64,000 bases of DNA from Metarhizium brunneum (lineage: Eukaryota; Ascomycota; Sordariomycetes; Hypocreales; Clavicipitaceae): positions 682,001 to 746,000 of the forward strand of contig NC_089423.1 in NCBI RefSeq assembly GCF_013426205.1, in the 5' to 3' direction. The notes beneath the pieces are model-generated. The model saw only the letters and a list, made by a program, of their open reading frames with translations, was not told the DNA's origin and searched no databases. How positions within the stretch are numbered: position 1 is the first letter of the stretch; every line of letters begins with the position of its first letter. The position numbers and the translations under genes are program-made. Positions 33,041 through 42,900 of this stretch are shown piece by piece.

Positions 33041-33937
33041 ATGTCATCATCATCATCATCATCACCCTACAATGCAGCTTCACTTTTTGGGGTCAAAGAG
33101 CTTGTTGCTGTCGTCACTGGCGGCGGTTCTGGCCTTGGTGCCATTACCACGCATGCATTGGTAGCCAATGGCGCCAAGGCAGTGTACATACTTGGTCGAC
33201 GGGAAGAGGCCCTGCTCACAACCAAGAAGAATGCATCCAATCCGGACGTGGTTCACACCATTGTTTGCGACGTCACTTCCAAAGACAGTCTTGCTGCCGC
33301 AGCGAACCTGGTACGCGAGGAAACTGGCTATATCAATGTGCTCTATGCCAACAGTGGCGTGATCAAGGCGGCCACGGCACCTCATGACGCCAGCGACGAC
33401 ATCAAGAGCCTACAACAGAAGTTATGGAAGCCAGACATGGAGGATTTCACCACCACATTGCATGTGAACGTCACTGGCGCATTCTACACAGCCATTGCCT
33501 TTCTTGACCTACTGGACGAGGGAAACAAGCGAGCCATCGTGGCAGCAAAGTCTCAGATTATTCTGATCTCATCCATTGCCAGTTTCTCGCGCACGCCCCT
33601 CGCTGGCTTTTCCTACAGCGCAAGCAAAGCAGCCATTACTCAGCTAACCAAGCAGCTGTCATCCACATTGGCGCAGTATAAAATCCGAGTCAATGCGATT
33701 GCTCCAGGCTTCTTCCCTAGTGAGATGACCCAGGACATGCCATACATGAAAACCGAAAAGGACCCAAGGGAGGAGGGAGCCCTGCATTCAAGCGTGGTGC
33801 CACTAGAGAGAGTCGGATCTGAGGAGGATTTTGCCGGTGTCGCATTATTCTTGGCCAGCAAGGCAGGGGGCTACGTTGATGGAGCCATCATTCTTGCTGA
33901 CGGCGGCAGAATAAGCTTGCTTCCCAGTAGCTATTAA
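33041..33937 (+). CDS. Short-chain dehydrogenase/reductase (SDR)
   Basis: A single exon of 298 residues. The NAD(P)-binding motif 'AVVTGGGSGLG' (about residues 22-32) and the 'CDVTSKDSL' acidic position are present, as is the 'LYANSGV' motif (Ser in place of the usual Ala of NAG). The active-site set is Ser of 'ILISSIASFS' with 'YSASK' (Tyr about 191, Lys about 195). 'RVNAIAPGFFPSEMT' and 'GYVDGAIILADGG' complete a classical SDR. The N-terminus starts with Met and seven Ser encoded by a TCA-type repeat. Substrate cannot be deduced; relatives act on sugars, steroids or polyketides. No biosynthetic neighbours are visible, so I would not assign it to a secondary-metabolite cluster. Confidence 0.9.
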   Translation: MSSSSSSSPYNAASLFGVKELVAVVTGGGSGLGAITTHALVANGAKAVYILGRREEALLTTKKNASNPDVVHTIVCDVTSKDSLAAAANLVREETGYINVLYANSGVIKAATAPHDASDDIKSLQQKLWKPDMEDFTTTLHVNVTGAFYTAIAFLDLLDEGNKRAIVAAKSQIILISSIASFSRTPLAGFSYSASKAAITQLTKQLSSTLAQYKIRVNAIAPGFFPSEMTQDMPYMKTEKDPREEGALHSSVVPLERVGSEEDFAGVALFLASKAGGYVDGAIILADGGRISLLPSSY

Positions 33938-36012
33938 TATTGAGCGTCATGTCGTTTCGAAATTCAGACAGATTTATTCCGTGCCGGGTACATCTTTGCA
34001 AAGATATCTCGAGAGCGATGAAACCTGGGTTTCTCACCATGGTTTTTTGACAACTCCCCTTGCCATGCGACCACATGCATCTGCCGGTTGGCTATTACGG
34101 CCCAGACACGTCACCAGGACATTTCTCTTCCTACATATGTGCCAAAAGAAGGAGAGCTTGTGCTCTCTTGTCTCACCGAGTCTTAAATCTCACGACTCGC
34201 CGCCGGCCCCATTCCTCCAAGGGGCCGCTTAGACTGCAACTAACTAAACCATCCCTGTCCCAAGCACCGGAAGACGTCCCCGAAATTTGGATCAATCTGT
34301 CAAAAAAGGAGAAGAAACCCAATTTTAGCAGTCCACGAGGGCGCACGACGAGCTGTCAATCCGCCATGGAAGGGATCCAAGCTTCCATGACCAAACCCAA
34401 ACCGAGTGAGGCGTGGGGATAACATGGACAGAGGACGAGTCAAACCCTCGCCAGCCTCTGTCACAGTCCCCCATGTGAAGGCATACATAAGAGAAAGGGG
34501 GAATGGTTGTATATGTCACATCATTCCGCCCATAATATGATATGGAGAGCAACACGTGGTTGTAGGTTGATCGATTCCAGGCAATTACACCCCACGTTGC
34601 GGCACTGACGTCCATCATTGGATATCCAACGTTTCAGAGTGTTTATTCTGGGCCGGATGCAGCCGTTTGGCCACTCACTGGCTGACAACTGTTACCGCAC
34701 AAAGAGTACATACAATTTTCGACTTGTGCCCTGGCCTCGGCCCGTGCTTTTAATGCATTTGTAAAAATCTGTGCCTGGTGTTGTCTTTGTGGCGTTTACG
34801 AATCGACGTGTCTTGCATGGCATCCCGGGCGGCTCCAGTACTGGAGAACACCGTGCAAGGGTATCTTTGACCGCTTGGGAGCTTGAGAAGGAGCAGCTAC
34901 TTGACGCATTACCATGGACACTGTCGATTCAAGTTCTCTCGAATCACCTGGCCGAATGGTTACATCTTTGACTGTTCACTTGGCATTGGTAGACTAATCC
35001 ACGTTGGCGAGAAACCGCAAATTTGTACTACCCTGGAGCCAAGCGCAACTTGGCAATCGCGAAAGGTGCCCTTTGTCAAAGAGATAGACCGAACCGTATT
35101 CTCTCTTTGATGGACTGCTTGGCTCATAGAATACATTCACTAAGGTGGCCATGAACCCGACGCCTAGATTCGTAGTATCGGTAACGCTTGAGTAGAAACC
35201 ACGCCCAACATACTACACCAAGTTTCCAAATGCCAACTTTCAGTTCACGCAGTGACACCACGGAAAAAAAAACAGAAGGAACACGTATAACAAGGTGCAC
35301 ATATTTTTTTACATCGGACACAATTATTAGTACACAACACACGAACTAGGTAACCCTCACCCGGATCATAGGTCAGACAAGCCATGCAGTGACATGACTC
35401 TCACGGACTTATTTACATCGGCAAATATATGCCCACCGGTAAGGTTTACCAGAGAAGGTTTCAGTGCTTGCACTCTATCACCCGATATTGCACAACGCAA
35501 GTTCCCATCAACCTCGCTCAAGAAACATGCCTGACCGGGGGGAGCAGCGAAGCACCCTCCATCCGGCTATGTGTCGAACAAGCTTCTCAATCCTTCGGCC
35601 TTTTCGAACCGCGCGATAAATGCCACTAAAATTGAAGAATCAAAGCATCAACAACGATTAGGCGGGCATACGCAATGGGAGTAGCAACGATGTACATAAA
35701 ATGTACGGTGCGCAAGAGCTTTAGAAGCCGGGAATATGGCCTTGACGTCAAAGTGAGCAGTTGAGTGCAATACGGAGCACAATCGACAGATATGCCATTT
35801 TGCAGAGATAAACGTATAAATACGACTATCCATATTAAACATTAGGGTATACTGTGATTGTGTTACAGACAGATATGAACAGTCGTTGACAATATGCGCT
35901 AAAATCACATGTTGTAATCGTGGTATAGCAAACTCTAGACTTTACAAACGCCAATCCCGCCAAACGCCAAAAATCCCATCCGCAATGTCCATGGCTGATA
36001 ATCTCCTATCCC
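33938..36012. other. Intergenic, 3' of SDR gene and 3' of disordered-protein gene
   Basis: A 2.1 kb convergent spacer. It shows only short overlapping frames and AT-leaning sequence (about 35100-35400 and 35640-35950). I see no gene, RNA or repeat that can be supported. Confidence 0.45.
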
Positions 36013-39000
36013 TCACGTCTCAATGCTAGATGTCTGCCCACCTGACGCTCCCTTTCGTGCTTGGTCCAGCTCCGCATCAATGTTCCAGGGGTCCCAAAAA
36101 TCTCCCATCTCCCGAACCATGTCTTCAACAACATCCATCGGCTCTTCTGATGCTCGACTGCATGCACGCGGTTCAGTATGCTCCGCACTTTCTCTATCCT
36201 TGGACACTAGTCCCGCGGTATTGTTGTCAGCTGTCATGAAAGTTTCAGCCATGGCGAACGGGCCAGGACTCTGTAGTTGCTGCGATTCTGTGGGGATGAG
36301 AGTCTGTGACCGTCCGTCTCTGCGGTTTGCTACAGCCTCAAAGTGCTTTGCGAACTTGGTGTCGTGGGCTTGCCGGAAATCGCCGCTAAGGTTCTCCGGT
36401 GGCGGCGAGGTCTGTCTCTTTGGCATATGACGGGCTATGCGAGCATCTTCTCGTGATGGTGTTCCCTCGAACTCTTCAAGCGATGCCGCCCATGAGACAC
36501 GCAGACCTGGGCGTTTCTGGCTCCATTGACTTTTCACAGATGACGGGAGAGATCCTTGGGTACTTCTGAATACCTGTCCAGACGCAGATAGTGACACACC
36601 TTCCCCTCGGTTCCGATCCGGCGATGGGGACATAAACGATGAGAAAGACTTGACGCAAAATTGGGGTTCGGGGGTCCTTGGTCGGGGCAATGATGGCTTG
36701 GCGAACGGGATTTGCTCGATATTTTCGTTGATCGGACTCGATGATGACTGATCTAATGATGCGGCATTGGATGATGGATTCTGCATCCACGGGTTTTGGA
36801 TATTAGTAGATGGGGAAACGGCTGCAGTATTCTCGGCCTCGTTACTGGATGGCTTCGCCCCAGAGATGTTTAGTGATAGAATGCCCAATGGTGACCTAGA
36901 CAATATGGCATGATCCGTATTGACCCATGGGCTCTGCTGGGACTCAGGAACGCGCTGATCATCTGCCTCTGAGTCCTTCAGCCGCCTGTCGCTGTGGCTA
37001 TATGAGACTGTCTGTTGGATTTGAACCGGCTTATGTAACTGGTCAAAGTCACCTATGAGCTCATTACGACGCGGGCTTGGTAATTCTTCTTTATGCGTCT
37101 GGCTGGGTTGAGAATCTGCCTCTTCGACTTGATCTGCAGACTCATTCGCGACCGCACACTTCTTGCTGAAAGTTGCTGAAGGAGATGACGAAGGTGAAAG
37201 AGCTAGTCGTGTCAGTTTGTTCCACGGACTAGAAGGAACAAATCGATTGAGGATGGTCTTGAAGATGAATTCAGATGCGTCTTCTTTGACACGCTCAGCT
37301 TGGCGAGGAGTTGTAGGAGTTTCATGTTTGACGGATTCTGAATCACTTTGCGTGTGGTAGTCCCTGGTGGAAGTTGTAGAGAATTCGCTTTCCATGGAAG
37401 CAGTCTTTTCATCATGAACTGCAATGTCGTCTGATGTAGAAGCGTGGCTTGTGTCTTGTGAACGGTTTGGTTCAATGTTACGTATCGAAAAGGTTTTTTG
37501 GGTTGCAGCACATGAGTTTCCTGAATCATCTCCCGAATCCATGTCTGAGAGGTTGTCCTCCTGTTTTACGTCAGCGCCACCTTGATGGGCTACAACTTCA
37601 CCCACTGATTCCATTTTCATGACCCAGTTACCATGTGATTGTGCAACCGGAATATCGGTCTCCTTTACAGGCGAATCATCTGGGTTTCTATTGTTATCGG
37701 GTCCTGTAGAATTCCGAGTCGAATCCGGAACAGTGCATTCCGCTACGCCTTGCGGCTCCGATTTAATGCCAGGAAGATTGTCCATTTCGATGTCTGAATC
37801 GGCCCTCTGAGCGATAGGTTCCGAGTTACCGTCCATTTCGGCCTTGCAATTGCTTGGAGGTGACTCAGGTTCATAGCGCTGGTTTTCATGTTGACCATTC
37901 GTAGCTTGCGAAGTCGCGTCTTCACAGGTTGTGTTGACTATAATACAGCCATCCTCGACCAGCATTGCTGAGCCATTGTCGTCTTCATCCGCTATGGTTT
38001 CGGGTTCAGATTCGGTAACAGAGCGAGATTTGGATATATTTTCAATAGTAGTCTCAATGTCTTGCCCGCTCGCGGCTTCTACTTTGACTCTGGGTTCCTC
38101 GCCTGGCGGGTCCTCCTGTGAAGGCGACCTGTTCTTACTCCAGGTATCTAACACTTTCACATGTCGTAGGCGAGATGGGGTAGTTTGAGTTCCAATAGAT
38201 GACGTAATATAAATTGGCGGTTGACTTCTTTTTGAAGAGGCGGATATGACTGGGCCATTCCGCAGTGACACAGGAGATGAAAGAGTTGCAGCAGCAGTCT
38301 TGTTAGGACTAAGTTCATCATCAGATTCTACCAGTACCTTACAACTGGTTCTTCGCATGGCGTTTCGTGGTGATCTGCGCTTGGATGGCGACATAACTGG
38401 TGCTGCGTTTTCAAAGCTAGACGACGGCAGATCCGCCATGAGTTCGTCCAACTCATCATCTTCTTGTTCCTGACGAGGGGGCCGTTTTTGCGTCGTGGTA
38501 GACTGATGTCTTTTTGCAGACACTTTCTTCAACCATTCGGACCCAGGCGCGCTTCTTTTTCTGATGGATGTTGAAACTTTTGCGTCGTCAGAGACCCAGA
38601 AACCATTTTTGTTACTGGCAAAAGGGTCAACCTGCTCCCTCCACGTGTTGACTTTTTCAATCCCATCTGCTGCCAGATATGGATGCTCTTGGGTATACGG
38701 AGCCTGCTTAAGGCTCTCGGGACTAGGCAGATGGCAATCGGCAGAACGGGCCGGCAGCGTAGGATCTGGCTTGGGCTTGCGGACCGAGTTCTTGCTTTGC
38801 GACGACGCAACTTTTTCGATGGGCCTAGAGGACCCTGTCGAGCTGCGAGCTGTCCCCGAGTGACGGTGGGATATCCATGGGTTGATAAAACCTGAACGTC
38901 TGTCAAATGGTCCCCTTAAAGCGGCGGAGAATAGCAAAGGAACAGCACCGTCTAAAAATCGCTGCCCAGCTTCTTCGTACCGGCGTCGTCTCGCAGCTGA

Positions 39001-39129
39001 ATTATCGTAGTCCTCATCTTCTGACCCTTCATACAACACATCTTCTGGTTGGCAGAACGACGCTGAATACACAGTGTCGTCACCCCAAGTCTCCTTTAGC
39101 TCAGCCGATATGCCCCTGTCACCTGCCAT
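36013..39129 (-). CDS. Large disordered protein of unknown function
   Basis: A single exon of 1038 residues that I do not recognise with confidence. The N-terminal 75 or so residues look ordered or constrained: 'FCQPEDVLYEGSEDEDYD', then 'RRRRYEEAGQRFLDG', 'PLLFSAALRGPFDRRSGFIN' and 'PW'. Most of the rest is disordered, rich in Ser, Pro, Asp, Glu and Gln, with basic patches such as 'KKVSAKRHQSTTTQKRPPRQ' and 'SKRRSPRNAMRR', and many SP/TP sites that could be phosphorylated. Other short constrained-looking segments are 'RPGLRVSWAASLEEFEGTPS' and the C-terminal 'MGDFWDPWNIDAELDQARKG'. Basic patches suggest nuclear location (inference). It is transcribed head-to-head with the Cdc11-type gene. 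Some fungal annotations carry generic names such as 'protamine P1' for proteins of this type; I give no functional name. Confidence 0.85.
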   Translation of the reverse strand: MAGDRGISAELKETWGDDTVYSASFCQPEDVLYEGSEDEDYDNSAARRRRYEEAGQRFLDGAVPLLFSAALRGPFDRRSGFINPWISHRHSGTARSSTGSSRPIEKVASSQSKNSVRKPKPDPTLPARSADCHLPSPESLKQAPYTQEHPYLAADGIEKVNTWREQVDPFASNKNGFWVSDDAKVSTSIRKRSAPGSEWLKKVSAKRHQSTTTQKRPPRQEQEDDELDELMADLPSSSFENAAPVMSPSKRRSPRNAMRRTSCKVLVESDDELSPNKTAAATLSSPVSLRNGPVISASSKRSQPPIYITSSIGTQTTPSRLRHVKVLDTWSKNRSPSQEDPPGEEPRVKVEAASGQDIETTIENISKSRSVTESEPETIADEDDNGSAMLVEDGCIIVNTTCEDATSQATNGQHENQRYEPESPPSNCKAEMDGNSEPIAQRADSDIEMDNLPGIKSEPQGVAECTVPDSTRNSTGPDNNRNPDDSPVKETDIPVAQSHGNWVMKMESVGEVVAHQGGADVKQEDNLSDMDSGDDSGNSCAATQKTFSIRNIEPNRSQDTSHASTSDDIAVHDEKTASMESEFSTTSTRDYHTQSDSESVKHETPTTPRQAERVKEDASEFIFKTILNRFVPSSPWNKLTRLALSPSSSPSATFSKKCAVANESADQVEEADSQPSQTHKEELPSPRRNELIGDFDQLHKPVQIQQTVSYSHSDRRLKDSEADDQRVPESQQSPWVNTDHAILSRSPLGILSLNISGAKPSSNEAENTAAVSPSTNIQNPWMQNPSSNAASLDQSSSSPINENIEQIPFAKPSLPRPRTPEPQFCVKSFSSFMSPSPDRNRGEGVSLSASGQVFRSTQGSLPSSVKSQWSQKRPGLRVSWAASLEEFEGTPSREDARIARHMPKRQTSPPPENLSGDFRQAHDTKFAKHFEAVANRRDGRSQTLIPTESQQLQSPGPFAMAETFMTADNNTAGLVSKDRESAEHTEPRACSRASEEPMDVVEDMVREMGDFWDPWNIDAELDQARKGASGGQTSSIET

Positions 39130-39977
39130 CTTGTCGATTCTCGGCAGAGGCCAACTCAGGACATGGACAAACCAAGATGGTCTGTAAAAGCTGCATTTGA
39201 TGTGTTCAATATGCGTATGAATGGTGTTCTTGGTCGGCTAAGCGGTTGACTGCTTAATCACTCAACGATTGTCGAAGCTTGAGACAGGCAGAAAATGACT
39301 TGAATAGGCCAGCCTCCTCAGAAGCATTGACGCGAAACGCGTTCACGGATGCACGTGATACCGCGTTAATGAGCGTTGGCCGGGGCTTTATTGTTCATTT
39401 TTAATTCCTGGTGAAGCCACTCTGGGTTGAATAAATAAAAAAAATGATTGAGAAAAGGAGAATATTGCTCTGAATAGGTCCGAATTTTTAAATAAAAATG
39501 TGCATCGTAAAATTCAGCTGCAAAGCACCATTTACGGCGAACATGAATATCTTGGCCCACGTGATGCAGCTACTCTGGGTTCGGTTGGCACAGCAACGGT
39601 CTCCACCCAATCAGCGGGGTTTGACTGTTTACTTGACTTGTCTGCCACAAGCAAACGCGCCACACAAGCCCTCGCGTGTCCAATTGCCTTTGACCAACTT
39701 AACTTGTTTTGCCATTTGACGCCGCATATTCATACTTTTGCCTCAGTCGCTCTCTGCTACAAGTGTACCTGGGCTTCCAGCAAGCGAAAGCCTCTTGTAC
39801 ATTAATTTTATATTTGGTCTTAATCGCCTGCATTTCAACCGGCGCATTCATAACAAAACAGCCCATTTCATCTACAACCCCACCTACCACAAACAAGCAT
39901 TCACGGACATTCAACCACATGGCGCTCCAGTGAATTGACTACAATCCGTTTTCCATCCTCAGATCACTTGCCTTGTC
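39130..39977. promoter_or_regulatory. Shared divergent promoter with ACGCGT and CACGTG sites
   Basis: An 848-bp spacer between the divergent disordered-protein gene and the Cdc11-type gene. It contains ACGCGT at 39337-39342 (an MCB/MBF cell-cycle box) preceded by CGCGAAA at 39331-39337 (SCB-like), CACGTG at 39352-39357 and 39558-39563, both followed by AT, and CCAAT at 39607-39611. The cell-cycle elements lie about 200 bp from the minus-strand gene's ATG. Sites were read by eye, and function is inferred from yeast and fungal consensus. Confidence 0.4.
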
Positions 39978-42900
39978 ATGGCGCATGCTTGGTTGGACTC
40001 CCTGTCGGAGGACTGGGTCTCTCAGCCTGGATCAGATGCATCTGATGGACAGCTCCCACCGCTCCCATCGCCAGACGAAATCGAGACGCCGCAAATAAAA
40101 CAGTTCCCTAGCCGCATACCGCGCAGAGCCGGCAACAGGTCGTCGTTGCCTTCGGTAGATAGCAATAGTCCCCATGTTCTGAGCGAGCGCAGCGCCAACG
40201 ACATCAACGTCTCCATCAAGAGATTGCCTTCGAAGCTGTCGCAAGAAGTCAGCGCAGACGTATCGCGATCCATTTCGAACGAGACAGATGGATCTGTTGT
40301 TCACAACAGAGTGCCGAGTCAAGGATCCCCAGATAAAAATAGCGAGACTCCAGAATGGAAGCGGCGCTTGGTATATGGTGACGTTGCATATGGCGAACAA
40401 CGAGACCTCTTTTGCTCAGCTGCAGTTGGTCTTCAAGATATGTTCAAGCCTCCACAAGAAGGCGAAGAGGAGTCGGGACTCGGTGGTGATACATCTCAAC
40501 ATGTCGACATGACGATGCCGTCAAGCCCACCAACATACCCCCAACCTGTTACTGACGAGGACCTTGACGGGTTTCCCGATTTTGACGAGGATGAAGAATA
40601 CCCCGAGGACGTTACGCCGAGCCCGAGCCCCAGGCGCTTGCAAAAAGAAATAAAGTACAAATTGAACGAAAGTTCGCCAATTCCCGACTCTCGTAAATCG
40701 GGCCAGCCTCGAGTCGACGACACGCTGGAGCATCAAACCGAACACGACATATCCCGCGACGAGAGCTGTCTGACTGCCCCCCTTGACAAAGAAGCCGCAT
40801 CAAGGAAGCCTAGTGGTCAGAGCGACACGCGAAATGAAGATTTCAGCCCGATCTTGATCGGCAAACATAACGGCACAAACGGAAATGTGAATTTTGCCCC
40901 GATTGAGGTGCCCGTCGATCAACTCTGGCAAAAGCTGGAGCGACTACGAGTAAATCAATTGCTGCTTGATTCTCAGGCAAACCATCAGGCTGGTATTGAT
41001 GCGAGTCCCAGACCTCCAGCCAACATGGAAACAACCGAAGATTATATCCAGAACGGAGGCTTCATCAACGTGCGACGTGGAGGAAGGTCCGGCGACGGCT
41101 CGTTTTACAACAGGGGTTTAAGCTCAGAACTCGGCGCCGACACATCACAAATGTTTCCAGAGGAGTCTTTACAAGCTAGTACTCCTAAAGAGTTCCCATC
41201 AGTGCGGACTCTGGGAACGAATCCATACCCTACGTTTCAGATCACGCAAAGTCCTTCTCTGCCTCGAGCACCCTTCCCGAGTCCTGAAAAGAAGCAGCTT
41301 GTACCTGAACAGACTCGACCACCAGCCACCAGCCCCCTGAAATTATTTGGGCCGTACGACACATTTACCAACCAAACCTTGCTTAGGCGTATTAGTCAAT
41401 TCGAGGAGACATCGGGCAGCCCGTCCCAAAGGTCCACGACGTCCGATGTTATTGACCATCACCCTGAGGATGAAAGTGCGCTATCTGCGTCCACCCTGCA
41501 GAGACGAAACATCAGTAAATTTGGTGGGGGCGACTTGGATGGATTTGAATTTCAAGGTGACATATCCGACGAAATCTACGAAGATTCTGACGTAGTGGGC
41601 AAAGAAAACGTTGCGCCAAATGAGCCCTCCCTGCCATCATATCCGCTCCGAGGAATTCAAGCACAGGATTCCTCGCCTGATGGCTACTCTGGTCTAGTCA
41701 TCGAGCGGAAACGCAGCAAAAACGAAACGCCATCTCGTGTAAGAGATGGCGAGACTCCCATATCATCAAATGGAGCATCAGTCACGTCTGGATCACCTAG
41801 ACGGGATCTCGGGTCAGAGAGCAAGCGGCCGCGAACTTCTCCTTCGAAACACCCGACACCGAAACGAAGGCGAACGCTGCATCGATCAGATATTGCGTTT
41901 GGCCGAGAGTCTAAAGAAGAAGCAGCTGATACCACCCATCTACAGATGCATTCGCTCTCGTCGAGTAAAAAGCGCAAAGATGCTCTGCCTGGTAATTTTG
42001 AAGTAGCAGATCCCAACATTCTAGCTTCAAGGCCTATGCTGCAGCCACGAAGTCCAACATCTAGCAGGGGTTCATCAGCGTCATATGGCCAAGCCCAGAA
42101 GTCACATCTTCGGAACCCTGCCAACGAGCTCCCAACTCCACCAAGTGATGCTCCGACCGAGACGGACCGCAAGCCATCTATACGCACTCAGGACTTTGTG
42201 GACCAAGCGGCTCAAATAATGGCTATGATTCGAAACCAAGTGCAGCCAGAGCTGGCGAGCCTTGAAGAGTCTGAGGAGTATATTGAGGCAGAAGATCGAC
42301 GACCATCATCAGGCGCGGAATCCTACCAAGATTCCACAAGCGAGCCCTTCTCCCGGCCTCCTAGCAGAGAAGGACACCCCATATCTTGGGTACCTCCACG
42401 TCAAGATGACCCAGAGTTGGCGAACAGGCTGAAACAATATGAGGAATTCAGTGATATGGGCGATGTCATTTCATCTTCGGTGAGATCTCTGGGTCTTGCG
42501 AAGAACGCCATGCCGGCATCACAGGATCCAACGCGACGAATTGATGGAGGAAATCAGTTGCGATCCAATATCATGCCGATTCCCGTGCGGGGTGAAGTAA
42601 TTAGTGACCTCCCGAATGTGCGAATCACCACCAATCCTCTCGCCAACGCAGAGCAGGGGAGCTCGTCACAAGAGTATCCTTCACATTCATCGAACAGATC
42701 TACAAGCCAAACCTACCCATCGGCGTCATCGAGGGGATCCGAGTCTAGGCGCACAATAATGCCAGAGAGCGTATCCCATTTAATTCCTGACAGAGTTGGC
42801 AGCATGTGTTTGGACAAAGACAAGAAGGTGTGGATCAAGAGAAAGGAGTCAGTGTCGGTACCGGAATGCGATATTCTACCCTCGGAGGACAGTGAAGAGG

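Noticed and set aside
33041..36012. Secondary-metabolite cluster around the SDR gene
   Set aside because: No polyketide synthase, NRPS, terpene cyclase, P450, transporter or regulator lies nearby; neighbours are housekeeping genes.
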